Assembly: GCF_039555755.1 (NCBI RefSeq)
Contig: NZ_CP154631.1
Coordinates: 186,001 to 250,000, forward strand
Direction of reading: 5' to 3'
Origin: Pseudomonas sediminis
GTDB taxonomy: Bacteria > Pseudomonadota > Gammaproteobacteria > Pseudomonadales > Pseudomonadaceae
DNA: 64,000 nt
Shown here: positions 17,754 through 27,080 of the stretch, in pieces
How positions within the stretch are numbered: the stretch's first letter is position 1
Layout of the letters: the number at the start of each line of letters is the position of its first letter
The notes under the pieces: generated by a model
Databases searched by the model: none
What the model was told of the DNA's origin: nothing
What the model saw: the letters and a program-made list of their open reading frames with translations, nothing else
Position numbers and translations under genes: made by a program

Positions 17754-20474
17754 GTGCTCTACCTACTGTCCCTGATCGCCCTGGCTGCCATCATGGCACC
17801 CGGCCTGACGCGCCTGTTGGGTGCTCGCACAGGTTGGCTGCTGATGGTGGCGCCGCTGGCGGCCTTCGTCTGGTTCGTCCAACAGATTCCGCTGATCGCC
17901 GACGGTGGCGCGGTGATGCAGAGCCTGAGCTGGATTCCGGCACTGGGCATCAACCTGAGCCTGCGCCTGGACGGCCTCTCGCTGGTTTTTGCCCTCTTGA
18001 TCAGCGGCATCGGCAGCCTGATCGTGCTCTACGCCGGCAGCTACCTGTCCAGTCATGTCCACCTCGGTCGCTTTCACGCCTACCTGCTGGTGTTCATGCT
18101 GGCGATGCTCGGCCTGGTGCTGGCCGACGACCTCGTGGCGATGTTCGTATTCTGGGAGCTGACCAGTATCGCCTCCTTCCTGTTGATCAGCTTCCAACAT
18201 GAAAAGGCCGTCTCGCGCCGGGCGGCGCTGCAGGCGCTGCTGATCACCGGCGGCGGCGGACTGGCCCTGCTGGCGGGCCTGATCCTGCTCGGCGGCGCCA
18301 CCGGTAATTGGCAATTCTCCAGCCTCAGCGTCGAGCAGATCGAAGGCCATGTGCTGCTGCCGGCGATCATCGCCCTGGTGCTGCTGGGCTGCTTCACCAA
18401 GTCGGCGCAGGTGCCCTTCCACCTGTGGCTGCCCAACGCGATGAACGCACCGACGCCAGTGTCGGCCTACCTGCACTCGGCAACCATGGTAAAAGCCGGC
18501 ATCTATCTGCTGGCCCGCCTCAACCCGGTGCTCGGCGGCTCCGTCGGCTGGGGCACGCTGCTGATTACCTTCGGCGCGGCCACTGCCGTGCTCGGCGCCT
18601 TCCTGGCCTTCCGCCAGACCGACCTCAAGCGCTTGCTGGCGTACACCACGGTCACCGTGCTGGGCCAGCTGACCATGCTGATCGGCACCAACACCAGCTA
18701 TGGCCTGCAGGCGTTCGTGCTCTATCTGGTGGCGCACTCTCTCTATAAAGGCGCACTGTTCATGGCAGTCGGCGCCATCGACCACGCCACCGGCACCCGT
18801 GAACTGGCACGCCTTGGCGGCCTGATCCTCTTCATGCCACTGACGGGTGCGGCGGTGGCCCTGGCGGCGTTTTCCAACGCCGGTCTGCCGCCTTTCTTCG
18901 GTTTCATCGCCAAGGAGTTCAAGTACACCGGTCTGATCGAGATGGGTCATATCGGCTGGGCGGTGACGCTGGTGATGATCCTTACCAACGCCCTGCTATT
19001 TGCCGCTGCCGGCCTGGTCTTCCTGCAGACGTTCCTCGGCAAGCGTGGCGACTACCCACGCACGCCGCATGAAGTTGGCCTGCCGATGTGGCTGGGGCCG
19101 ATGCTGCTGGCTATCGGTGGTTTCCTGCTCGGTGCCTGGAATGCCTGGCCGGAAACCTGGCTGGTGAATAATGCGGTACAGGCCGTGGCACGTGGCCCGG
19201 TGGATGTGCACCTGTATCTGTGGGGCGGCATCACCCCGGCGCTTGTGGCCAGCTTGCTGACTGTGTCGCTGGGCGTGCTGTTCTATGTGATGCGCGACCG
19301 AGTGCGACAAGTGCTCGATCGCGCCAACGCGGCCTGGAACGTCAGCGGCGACCTGATCTGGGATCGCCTGCTCAAGCGCGTATTCCATTTCGCTGGGTTG
19401 CTCGCCGCGCGCTTTCAGCATGGCTCGTTGCGCCAGCATCTGGTGCTGCTGGCCCTGGCAGTCGGCGGCCTCTTGGCGGTTGGCCTGTTGCCTGCTCTGC
19501 CGCAACTGCTGCGGGGCAGCTACAGCCCCATCTCACCGCTGGGCTTGGCCGGTTGCCTGTTGGCTCTGGCTGGTGGCGTGGCAGCAGCCTTCCTGCCTGG
19601 CCGACTGACCTTGCTGGCGGCGTTGGGTGCTTGCGGTCTGGGTCTGGCGCTGGTGTTCGTCTCGGTCAATGCACCGGACGTGGCGATGACCCAGCTGATG
19701 GTGGAAACCCTCAGCCTGATCTTCCTCGCCCTGGCGTTTCGCAAGATGCCCACAGTGCCACCCAGCGGCGCACGCGCACCGTGGAAGCGACGCCTGCATG
19801 CCAGCGTGGCGATTCTCTTCGGCCTCAGCGTGACCGGCGCCCTGCTGCTGGCGGTAAGCCTGCCACTGCCAGGTGAAATCGCCCAGTGGTATCAGGCCAA
19901 CAGCTTGCCGGGTGGCCACGGGCACAACGTGGTCAACGTGATCCTGGTGGACTTCCGCGCCTTCGATACCCTGGGCGAAATCCTCGTGGTCGCCCTCTCC
20001 GCCCTGGCTGCGGCCAGCCTGCTGGGCACAGGCCGGCGCTTCGGTAACGAGCATAGCGGTGAAGATGCCTTCACCTCGCCGCTGCTACGCCAAGGCCTGC
20101 GCCCGCTGGCCTGGTTGATGATGGCCGCGTCGCTGCTGGTGCTGTGGCGCGGTCACAACCTGCCCGGCGGAGGTTTCATTGGCGGCTTGGTGGCGGCCTG
20201 CGGCCTGATCCTGCTGGTGCTGACCTACGGCCACGGGCAGATTCGCCAGGTGCTGCCCGTTGCGCCTGCGCAGCTGATCGGTATCGGCCTGGGTTGTGCG
20301 GCGGGCGCCGGCATTCTTGGCCTGATCGCAGGCAGCGCCTTTCTTACCGGCCTGTGGACCTTCCCCGGCGGGCTGCCGCTGGGTACGCCCTTGCTCTTCG
20401 ATATCGGCGTTTTCCTCACCGTGTTCGGCTCCGCCCTGCACATGATCGACAAGCTCACGGGAGTTCGCCAGTAA
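17754..20474 (+). CDS. Mrp-type antiporter subunit A fused to subunit B (cluster 2)
   Basis: The first gene of a second six-gene Mrp operon, on the opposite strand to the first. The 906-residue product has the same A+B fusion. It has a NuoL-like core with DDLVAMFVFWELTSIASF and FTKSAQVPFHLWLPNAMNA, an MrpA mid domain (APDVAMTQLMVETL) and a C-terminal MnhB domain ([18 protein letters not shown]). The start is a GTG with AGGAGA 5 bases upstream. It differs from the cluster 1 protein throughout, so the two are paralogues rather than a recent duplicate. The ion used cannot be predicted. Confidence 0.92.
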   Translation: MLYLLSLIALAAIMAPGLTRLLGARTGWLLMVAPLAAFVWFVQQIPLIADGGAVMQSLSWIPALGINLSLRLDGLSLVFALLISGIGSLIVLYAGSYLSSHVHLGRFHAYLLVFMLAMLGLVLADDLVAMFVFWELTSIASFLLISFQHEKAVSRRAALQALLITGGGGLALLAGLILLGGATGNWQFSSLSVEQIEGHVLLPAIIALVLLGCFTKSAQVPFHLWLPNAMNAPTPVSAYLHSATMVKAGIYLLARLNPVLGGSVGWGTLLITFGAATAVLGAFLAFRQTDLKRLLAYTTVTVLGQLTMLIGTNTSYGLQAFVLYLVAHSLYKGALFMAVGAIDHATGTRELARLGGLILFMPLTGAAVALAAFSNAGLPPFFGFIAKEFKYTGLIEMGHIGWAVTLVMILTNALLFAAAGLVFLQTFLGKRGDYPRTPHEVGLPMWLGPMLLAIGGFLLGAWNAWPETWLVNNAVQAVARGPVDVHLYLWGGITPALVASLLTVSLGVLFYVMRDRVRQVLDRANAAWNVSGDLIWDRLLKRVFHFAGLLAARFQHGSLRQHLVLLALAVGGLLAVGLLPALPQLLRGSYSPISPLGLAGCLLALAGGVAAAFLPGRLTLLAALGACGLGLALVFVSVNAPDVAMTQLMVETLSLIFLALAFRKMPTVPPSGARAPWKRRLHASVAILFGLSVTGALLLAVSLPLPGEIAQWYQANSLPGGHGHNVVNVILVDFRAFDTLGEILVVALSALAAASLLGTGRRFGNEHSGEDAFTSPLLRQGLRPLAWLMMAASLLVLWRGHNLPGGGFIGGLVAACGLILLVLTYGHGQIRQVLPVAPAQLIGIGLGCAAGAGILGLIAGSAFLTGLWTFPGGLPLGTPLLFDIGVFLTVFGSALHMIDKLTGVRQ

Positions 20475-20878
20475 TGGAATGGCTAGCCGCAATTACTACC
20501 GGAGGCCTGGCGGGTCTGGGCCTGTGGATGCTCCTGGATCGCAACCTCAAGCGCGTCGTGCTGGGCGTGGTGGTCCTGGGTAATGCAATCAACCTGGGGG
20601 TTCTCACCGCTGGGCGCTTCTTCGGCGAACGCCCGGCATTCGTCGAGGCTGGCAACGCAGTCAGCACCGCCAACCCGTTGCCGCAGGCGCTGGTACTGAC
20701 CGCTATCGTCATCGGTTTCAGCCTGTTCATCTTCGCCCTGGCGCTGCTCAAGCGCACCCGCGAACTGCATGGCGACAAGACCACCGACTCGGTCAGCTCG
20801 ATCACCGAGCAACCGGCACCGGACTGGCACGACAGCGAGCATGAACACGACGCCCATGGCGCGGAGGCTCGCCGATGA
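20474..20878 (+). CDS. Mrp-type antiporter subunit C with histidine-rich tail (cluster 2)
   Basis: A 134-residue NuoK-like subunit. The ATG overlaps the stop of the A/B gene (TAATG). Helices and the motif NPLPQALVLTAIVIGFSLF match subunit C. It is about 25 residues longer than the cluster 1 subunit C. The extra C-terminal tail, past residue 112, holds HDSEHEHDAHG, a histidine/acid cluster that could bind metal or act in pH sensing (inference). It overlaps the next gene by four bases. Confidence 0.9.
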   Translation: MEWLAAITTGGLAGLGLWMLLDRNLKRVVLGVVVLGNAINLGVLTAGRFFGERPAFVEAGNAVSTANPLPQALVLTAIVIGFSLFIFALALLKRTRELHGDKTTDSVSSITEQPAPDWHDSEHEHDAHGAEARR

Positions 20879-22371
20879 ATCACGCGTTACTCGTTGCACC
20901 GATTCTCATCCCCCTGTGCAGCCTGCTGCTGGCGATCATCCTGCGCCGCCACCTGCTGGCCGTGCGCGTGCTCAGCCTGAGCGGCGCCGCCCTGCTGCTG
21001 GCCGTCGGCCTGGTGCTGGTCTGGCAGGCCGCGCAAGGCGTGGTGCTCAGCGGTCAGGTGGGCAACTGGGAGGCTCCGTTCGGCATCAGCCTGGTGATCG
21101 ACCGATTGTCGGCGGTGATGATCGCCATCAGCGCCCTAGTGGCGCTAGTCACCCTGCTCTATGGCGTGGCCAAGGACAACGACAGCAAGATCGGCCGCGA
21201 CTTCCACCTGTTCATCCAGGGGCTGCTGACCGGTATCTGCGGCGCCTTCATTACCGCTGACATCTTCAACCTGTACGTCTGGTTCGAGGTGCTGCTGATC
21301 GCCTCCTTCGCCCTGATGGCGCTTGGCGGTGGCAGCCGCCGGCTGGCCGGCAGCATGACCTACGTGGCCCTGAACCTGTTCGCCACACTGATCTTCCTGC
21401 TCTCCGCCGGCCTGGTCTACGGCGCCAGCGGCACGCTGAACATGGGCGAGCTGGCGGTGATCATGCGCAGTGGTGAGGCGCCAGCGGGGGTGACGCCGGC
21501 ACTGCTGCTGATGCTGCTGTCGTTCGCCATCAAGGCTGCGCTGTTCCCGGTGTTCGGTTGGCTGCCGGCGACCTATCACGTCGCCCTGACAGCCGTTTCG
21601 GCGATGTTCGCAGGACTCTTGACCAAGGTCGGCGTATACGCGCTGATTCGCCTGGTGACCCTGCTCTGGCCGGAGCATGGCCTGCCGCATCAACTGCTGC
21701 TGTGGGTCGCCTGCGCCACCATGCTGGTGGGTGTGCTCGGTGCGGCGGCGCAGACCGAGGTGCGGCGCATCCTGTCGTTCCACATTGTCAGCCAGGTTGG
21801 CTACATGATCCTCGGCCTTGCCCTGGCCACCCCGCTGGCGCTGGCCGGCGCGGTGTTCTATCTGATCCACCATATCGTGGTGAAGGCCAACCTGTTCTTC
21901 ATCGGCGGCCTGGCGGCGCGCATCTGTGGCTCCGAGCGGCTGGCCGACATGGGCGGGCTATATAAGCGCATGCCCTGGCTGGCGCTGCTGTTCGCCATTC
22001 CGGCGCTGTCGCTCGCGGGCATTCCACCGCTGTCCGGTTTCTGGGCCAAGTTCCTGCTGGTCAAGGCCAGCCTGGATGCCGCTGCCTGGTGGGCGGCGGG
22101 TATTGCCCTGCTGACCGGCGTATTCACCCTGCTGTCGATGAACAAGATCTGGAACGAAGCCTTTCTCAAGCCCCATCCAGGAGGTGAAGAAGCGCTGCAA
22201 ACGGTTACCGGCATACGCGCGGCCTGGCTGGGCATGAGTGCCCTGGCGCTGCTGACCGTGTTGATAGGCCTGGGCGCCGGTCCGCTGATCGACTATGCCG
22301 TGGCAGCCGCCGCGCAGCTCGCCGACCCGCAAGCCTATCTGCAACCCTTCACCGGCGCAGGAGGTATCTGA
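20875..22371 (+). CDS. Mrp-type antiporter subunit D (cluster 2)
   Basis: A 498-residue NuoM/NuoN-like antiporter subunit. The conserved glutamate is in LYVWFEVLLIASFALM. The conserved lysines are in FAIKAALFPVFGWLPATY and GLLTKVGVYALIRLV. ATGA overlaps tie it to subunit C before and subunit E after. Length matches the cluster 1 D subunit (503). Confidence 0.92.
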   Translation: MNHALLVAPILIPLCSLLLAIILRRHLLAVRVLSLSGAALLLAVGLVLVWQAAQGVVLSGQVGNWEAPFGISLVIDRLSAVMIAISALVALVTLLYGVAKDNDSKIGRDFHLFIQGLLTGICGAFITADIFNLYVWFEVLLIASFALMALGGGSRRLAGSMTYVALNLFATLIFLLSAGLVYGASGTLNMGELAVIMRSGEAPAGVTPALLLMLLSFAIKAALFPVFGWLPATYHVALTAVSAMFAGLLTKVGVYALIRLVTLLWPEHGLPHQLLLWVACATMLVGVLGAAAQTEVRRILSFHIVSQVGYMILGLALATPLALAGAVFYLIHHIVVKANLFFIGGLAARICGSERLADMGGLYKRMPWLALLFAIPALSLAGIPPLSGFWAKFLLVKASLDAAAWWAAGIALLTGVFTLLSMNKIWNEAFLKPHPGGEEALQTVTGIRAAWLGMSALALLTVLIGLGAGPLIDYAVAAAAQLADPQAYLQPFTGAGGI

Positions 22372-22868
22372 TGCTGTTTGTCATCCATTTGCTGGCCAGC
22401 GCTGGCCTGGCATGGAGCCTCGGCGCCGGCCATCTGGGCGGCGGCCTGCTGGCCTTCGCCCTGTTGTACCTGATCGCCCGCCTGCTGGGGTTGGCCTTCC
22501 GGCGCCTTGGTCGTTACGCACGCAGCCTGGAACATGGCGTGAGTTTCTGCCTGTGGTTCATCGCCCAGGTATTTCTCGCGACCTACCACGTCGCCATTCT
22601 GGTGCTGGCGCGCCGGGTCGACGTGGAACCAGCAGTGCTTGCCTACCCGGTGACCCGCCGCGAAGTGGACAAGGTCACCCTGCTCGGCACGCTGCTGACT
22701 CTGACCCCCGGCACCCTGGCCCTGGATTATGACGAGGAGCAAGGCCTGCTCTATATCCACGCACTCGATGCACGTCGCCGTGAAGACGTGACCGAAACCC
22801 TCATCGAGCTGGAACGCCGCCTGTTGGCCTGGCTCGATGCCGGCAAAGCCGAAGGAGTAACGCCATGA
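22371..22868 (+). CDS. Mrp-type antiporter subunit E (cluster 2)
   Basis: A 165-residue subunit with N-terminal helices and the MnhE signature LLTLTPGTLALDYDEE. Its A of ATG is the last base of the subunit D stop, giving tight coupling. It has the same length as the cluster 1 E protein, but in the signature it has TLALDYDEEQ where cluster 1 has TVSAGLSSDH. It belongs to the inner-membrane complex. Confidence 0.9.
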   Translation: MLFVIHLLASAGLAWSLGAGHLGGGLLAFALLYLIARLLGLAFRRLGRYARSLEHGVSFCLWFIAQVFLATYHVAILVLARRVDVEPAVLAYPVTRREVDKVTLLGTLLTLTPGTLALDYDEEQGLLYIHALDARRREDVTETLIELERRLLAWLDAGKAEGVTP

Positions 22869-23176
22869 CCCTGCACCTGGCCGGCGCCGCCTGGGTATTG
22901 CCCTTGGCTGCAGCCATGCTCGCACTGAGCGGTTTGATCAGCCTCTATCGCCTGCTGCGCGGCCCGAGCCGCCCGGATCGGGCGGTGGCCATCGATGCCC
23001 TCACCCTGCTGGCGGTCGCCGCCATGGCACTGCTGTGTCTGATGCGCGGCGAGGCGCTGTTCATCGACGTCGCCGTGCTGCTGGCACTGGTGTCGTTTCT
23101 CGGTACGGCAGCCTTTGCCTTCCTGTTCGACGATGCCCACAGCCAGATGCCGGAAAAAAGCGAGGAACGCCCATGA
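22865..23176 (+). CDS. Mrp-type antiporter subunit F (cluster 2)
   Basis: A 103-residue membrane subunit with three helices and the MnhF motif LRGPSRPDRAVAIDALTLL. It overlaps E and G by four bases each. It is 14 residues longer than the cluster 1 F, with a hydrophilic tail DDAHSQMPEKSEERP. Confidence 0.9.
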   Translation: MTLHLAGAAWVLPLAAAMLALSGLISLYRLLRGPSRPDRAVAIDALTLLAVAAMALLCLMRGEALFIDVAVLLALVSFLGTAAFAFLFDDAHSQMPEKSEERP

Positions 23177-23514
23177 ACGAAGTACAGGCCTGGCTGGCCT
23201 CGCTGTTGGTGCTGAGCGGCGCGGTGATCTCTCTGCTTGGTGCGATTGGCGTGCTGCGCCTGCCCGACAGCTACAGCCGCATGCACGCCGCGAGCAAGGC
23301 CGGCGTGCTCGGCGCCGTCCTGTTACTTGGCGCAGTGGCTCTGGCCAGCAGTGGCGAGCTGGCCCTGGAGGCCTTTATCGGCCTGCTGATTCTGCTGGCC
23401 AGCGCACCGCTGGCCGCTCACGCCATCGCCCGCGCCGCGCACCGCGCCGGCATTCGGCCGACGCTGGGGCGGTTGGGCGATGAGCTGGAGCAACGCAACA
23501 GGGGCGGTGAATAA
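23173..23514 (+). CDS. Mrp-type antiporter subunit G (cluster 2)
   Basis: A 113-residue subunit and the last gene of the operon, with the MnhG motif VLRLPDSYSRMHAASKAGVLG. The start at 23173 overlaps the F stop (ATGA). Its stop lies only five bases from the stop of the convergent dinG gene, so there is no room for a separate terminator and the two transcripts must overlap. Confidence 0.9.
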   Translation: MNEVQAWLASLLVLSGAVISLLGAIGVLRLPDSYSRMHAASKAGVLGAVLLLGAVALASSGELALEAFIGLLILLASAPLAAHAIARAAHRAGIRPTLGRLGDELEQRNRGGE

Positions 23515-23519
23515 GTCAG

Positions 23520-25664
23520 TCAGTCGATCTGCCGACGGAATGGCGGCAACGCATTGAGAATGGCCTTGCCGTAGCGCTGGGTAACCACACGCCGATCCAG
23601 CAGGGTGATGGTGCCGCGGTCGGCCTCGGTGCGCAGCAGGCGACCGCAAGCCTGTACCAGGCGCAGCGAAGCGTCCGGCACGGCGATTTCCATGAACGGA
23701 TTGCCACCGCGCGCCTCGATCCACTCGGCCAGCGCCGCCTCCACCGGATCATCCGGCACGGCAAAGGGTATCTTGGCGATCACCACGTGCTCGCAGTAGG
23801 CACCCGGCAGGTCGACACCTTCGGCGAAACTGGCAAGGCCAAACAGCACGCTTTCCTCACCTGAATCGACGCGTGCCTTGTGCTTGTTCAGGGTCTCCTG
23901 TTTGGACAGGTTGCCCTGAATGAACACCCGTTTGCGCCAGTCACGATCCAGGCCATCGAACACGTCCTGCATCTGCTTGCGTGAGGAGAACAGCACCAGC
24001 GTTCCGCGACTGCCCGCCACCAGGTCTGGCAGCTCGCGAATAATCGCTGCCGTATGCACTGCAGCCTCGCGCGGGTCGGCCTTGAGATCAGGCACACGCA
24101 GCAGGCCGGCATCGGCATGATGGAAGGGGCTCGGCACGATGGCGGCGACCGCCACCTTGGGCAGGCCCGCACGCATGCGATAGCGGTCGAAGGTGCCCAG
24201 CGCGGTCAGCGTCGCGGACGTCACCAGGCAGCCATGGGCGACATTCCACAGGTTACGGCGCAGCGTCTCGGCGGCCAGGATCGGGCTGGCGTTGACCTCG
24301 ATATCGAACAGTGCTCCGCTCTCGGCCAGAGTCAACCAGCGCGCCATCGGCGGGCTTTCTTCAGGGTCTTCGGCGGTGAAAGCCAGCCACAGCTCCCAGT
24401 TGCCCTTGGCGCGCGCCATCAGGCTGCCGAACAGCGGGTACCACTCCTCGGCCTGGTGGCTGGCGATGCCCACGGCGCCCTCGCCATCCATAGCCTCCTT
24501 GAGCAGCTCGGTAACCCCGGTGAACAGGTCGTTGAGCTTGGAAAAGCCCTTCTTCAACTCCAGCCCCAACTCGGTCAGGTGCTCCGGCACCACGCCGCCG
24601 ACGAAGCGGTGACGCGGGCGTTCGCGCCCTTCCATGTCCTCGCCGGCCTTGAAGTCGGCAATCTCTTCACAAACAGTGAACATGAATTGCTGCTGGGTCT
24701 TCAGCTCGCGGGCCAGCTCCGGCACCTGTTCGATCAGCCGGCCGAGATCCCCCGGCAACGGGTTCTGCGCCAGCAGCTTGGTCAGGTTCTTGTCGATCTG
24801 GGTCAGCCAGTCGGCGGTCGAGCGCAAGCGGGTGAAGTGAGCGAAATGGCCGATGGCCTTGTCCGGCAGGTGATGGCCTTCGTCGAATACGTAGATGGTT
24901 TCACGCGGGTCGGGCAACACTGCGCCACCGCCGAGGGCCAGATCGGCCAGCACCATGTCGTGGTTGGTGACGATCACATCGACCTTGCCCATGCCCTCGC
25001 GCGCCTTGTAGAAGGCGCACTGTTGAAAGTTCGGGCAATGCCGATTGGTGCATTGGCTGTGGTCGGTGGTCAGCTGCGCCCAGCGCACGTCCTCCAGCTC
25101 CTCCGGCCAGCTGTCGCGGTCGCCGTCCCATTTGTTGCCGGCGAGCTTTTCGATCATCGCGGTGAACAGCTTCTGGCCCTGTTCATCCACATCGATGCGA
25201 AAACCTTCTTCCTCGAACAACTGCGCGGTAGCGCTCTGCGCGGCGCCATCCTGCAGCAGGTGATCAAGCTTGGACAGGCACAGGTAACGGCCACGCCCCT
25301 TGGCCAGGGCGAAGCTGAAGTTCAGGCCGCTATTGCGCAAAAGGTCGGGCAGATCCTTGTGCACGATCTGCTCCTGCAGCGCTACGGTGGCGGTGGCAAT
25401 CACCAGACGCTTGCCGGCGGCCTTGGCCGTGGGAATGGTGGCCAGGCTGTAAGCCACCGTCTTGCCGGTACCGGTGCCCGCCTCGACCGCCACCACGGCA
25501 GGATCACCCAGACGCTTGCCCTCGTCATCGGTCTTGATGGTGCCGAGCACCTTGGCGATCTCGGCGATCATCAGCCGCTGGCCGTAACGCGGTTTGAGCG
25601 ATTTGGCCTCGAGAAAGCGCGAATAGGCGCCCTGGATCTGGGACTTGAGTTCGGTACTGAGCAT
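23520..25664 (-). CDS. dinG: ATP-dependent DNA helicase DinG
   Basis: A 714-residue superfamily 2 (XPD/DinG-type) 5'-3' helicase. Walker A is EAGTGTGKT (61-69), Walker B is DEGH (261-264), and the C-terminal motif VI region is VQACGRLLR. Four cysteines, C129, C205, C210 and C216, have the arrangement of the iron-sulfur cluster of this family. DinG unwinds R-loops and forked DNA during repair. The start at 25664 gives the usual family N-terminus MLSTELKSQIQGAYSRFLE. I saw no clear LexA box in the 140-base divergent promoter region shared with the next gene. Confidence 0.96.
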   Translation of the reverse strand: MLSTELKSQIQGAYSRFLEAKSLKPRYGQRLMIAEIAKVLGTIKTDDEGKRLGDPAVVAVEAGTGTGKTVAYSLATIPTAKAAGKRLVIATATVALQEQIVHKDLPDLLRNSGLNFSFALAKGRGRYLCLSKLDHLLQDGAAQSATAQLFEEEGFRIDVDEQGQKLFTAMIEKLAGNKWDGDRDSWPEELEDVRWAQLTTDHSQCTNRHCPNFQQCAFYKAREGMGKVDVIVTNHDMVLADLALGGGAVLPDPRETIYVFDEGHHLPDKAIGHFAHFTRLRSTADWLTQIDKNLTKLLAQNPLPGDLGRLIEQVPELARELKTQQQFMFTVCEEIADFKAGEDMEGRERPRHRFVGGVVPEHLTELGLELKKGFSKLNDLFTGVTELLKEAMDGEGAVGIASHQAEEWYPLFGSLMARAKGNWELWLAFTAEDPEESPPMARWLTLAESGALFDIEVNASPILAAETLRRNLWNVAHGCLVTSATLTALGTFDRYRMRAGLPKVAVAAIVPSPFHHADAGLLRVPDLKADPREAAVHTAAIIRELPDLVAGSRGTLVLFSSRKQMQDVFDGLDRDWRKRVFIQGNLSKQETLNKHKARVDSGEESVLFGLASFAEGVDLPGAYCEHVVIAKIPFAVPDDPVEAALAEWIEARGGNPFMEIAVPDASLRLVQACGRLLRTEADRGTITLLDRRVVTQRYGKAILNALPPFRRQID

Positions 25665-25804
25665 GGATTCTGAAACGAAAAAGGCTGGATAAATTTTCAG
25701 TATTCGCGGAGCGGTCGCTATCATAGCGCGCCTGTCGATCTGGCGCAGACTCGCGTGCCAATCGAATCAACCAAGCTGCCAAACGGACCCTCTGGAGATA
25801 CCGC

Positions 25805-26269
25805 ATGACACCTTACGCACCGCTCTATGCGCTACACCTGCTGGCCGCCGTCGTCTGGGTCGGCGGCATGTTCTTCGCCTGGATGATTCTGCGCCCGGCA
25901 GCTGTGGAAACACTGGAGCCGCCAGCACGCCTGCGCCTGTGGCTGAGTGTGTTCAAACGCTTCTTCGTCTGGGTCTGGCTGGCGGTACTGATCTTGCCTG
26001 TGACCGGCATGGGCATGCTGCACATGGGCTACAGCGGCTTCGAAGCAGCGCCGCGCTATGTACACATCATGATGGGCTTGTACCTGGTGATGCTCGCCCT
26101 GTTCCTGCGTATTCAAGCACTGCAGCTACCGGAGCTGCGGCGCGCCGTGGAAGCCGAGAATTGGCCGGCAGGCGGCGAGGTGCTGGGGCGAATTCGCAGG
26201 ATCGTAGGCAGCAATCTGTTGATCGGACTGGCACTGATGACGCTGGTGGCCATGCGGCCGTCATTCTGA
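25805..26269 (+). CDS. CopD-family integral membrane protein
   Basis: A 154-residue protein with four hydrophobic helices and family motifs YALHLLAAVVWVGGMFFAWM near the start and PRYVHIMMGLYLVM in the middle. The histidines at about 11 and 80 recall haem- or copper-binding positions of CopD/HemJ-like proteins, but their role here is unproven. It is divergent from dinG, with GGAG 9 bases before the ATG. Confidence 0.8.
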   Translation: MTPYAPLYALHLLAAVVWVGGMFFAWMILRPAAVETLEPPARLRLWLSVFKRFFVWVWLAVLILPVTGMGMLHMGYSGFEAAPRYVHIMMGLYLVMLALFLRIQALQLPELRRAVEAENWPAGGEVLGRIRRIVGSNLLIGLALMTLVAMRPSF

Positions 26270-26318
26270 TCGATGACGCAGCCCTCGCTGACAATGAGCG
26301 AACGAGGGCTGGGTCGGG

Positions 26319-27080
26319 TCAGAAACGAAACACCTGCACGGCGCCACTGCGACCTGCAGCGCCTTCGCGCCCAGGCTGACCGGGCTTGCCATCGGCTGCA
26401 CCCTCTACGCCATAGACCAGGCAACCCTTGGCGGCCCCGCCACGGCCGGGGCGCCCCGCCGATCCGGCTACACCACCCGCGCCGCCATCTAGCAGCACCT
26501 GCATGCGCTCGACCTCGACTTGGTGCGGCACTTCCAGAACCACATTGCCGCCCGGCGCGCCATCATGACCATCGGTACCGTCCTGGCCATCGTAGCCTGC
26601 GCTGGCCTGGCCCCAGGTACAACCACCCGGCTGCCCATGCGCGCCATCGAGCCCGGCATAACCCGGTCTGCCTTGCCCACCTCGTACATCCAGAGTCAGC
26701 GATTCGAATGTCAGCTTGTGCAGCTTGAGCTTGATCTCCCGCCCAGGAGTGGCCGGCCGGGTGTACGTACCAGCGGCGCCCTTGGCACTGATCCAGGCGC
26801 CCGGGCCGATATCGGCATCCTCAACCACCAGACGCAGTGGCTGATCGCTGGGCGCTACGCCAATACGTGCGTCGCGGCCCATCAGCAACTCGCCGATATG
26901 CAGCTCGGTCACCGTCGCAGGAATCATCAGGGTGGCCTGATCCGCCACCTCCAGTCGCTCAAGCTGCAGACTGCTGCTGGCGACCGGTAAGCGCATCAAG
27001 GTATTGGAAGGCACCTTGACCTGCGTAGCAGCAAGTGAAGTACCCGCGAACAGGCAGAGCAACAGCGTGAAACTACGCAT
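26319..27080 (-). CDS. Secreted glycine-rich protein with collagen-like segments
   Basis: A 253-residue exported protein with a signal peptide ending near TSLAATQ (about residue 17). Residues 20-110 look like beta strands. Residues 120-165 and 200-245 are rich in G-x-y steps such as GRPGYAGLDGAHGQPGG, GYDGQDGTDGHDGAPGG and GKPGQPGREGAAG. The start at 27080 is taken because GAGGAGG lies 6 bases upstream. It overlaps the end of the upstream DUF1145 gene by 8 bases, so the two are probably coupled. Function is not known to me; a surface or matrix role is only a guess. Confidence 0.75.
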   Translation of the reverse strand: MRSFTLLLCLFAGTSLAATQVKVPSNTLMRLPVASSSLQLERLEVADQATLMIPATVTELHIGELLMGRDARIGVAPSDQPLRLVVEDADIGPGAWISAKGAAGTYTRPATPGREIKLKLHKLTFESLTLDVRGGQGRPGYAGLDGAHGQPGGCTWGQASAGYDGQDGTDGHDGAPGGNVVLEVPHQVEVERMQVLLDGGAGGVAGSAGRPGRGGAAKGCLVYGVEGAADGKPGQPGREGAAGRSGAVQVFRF

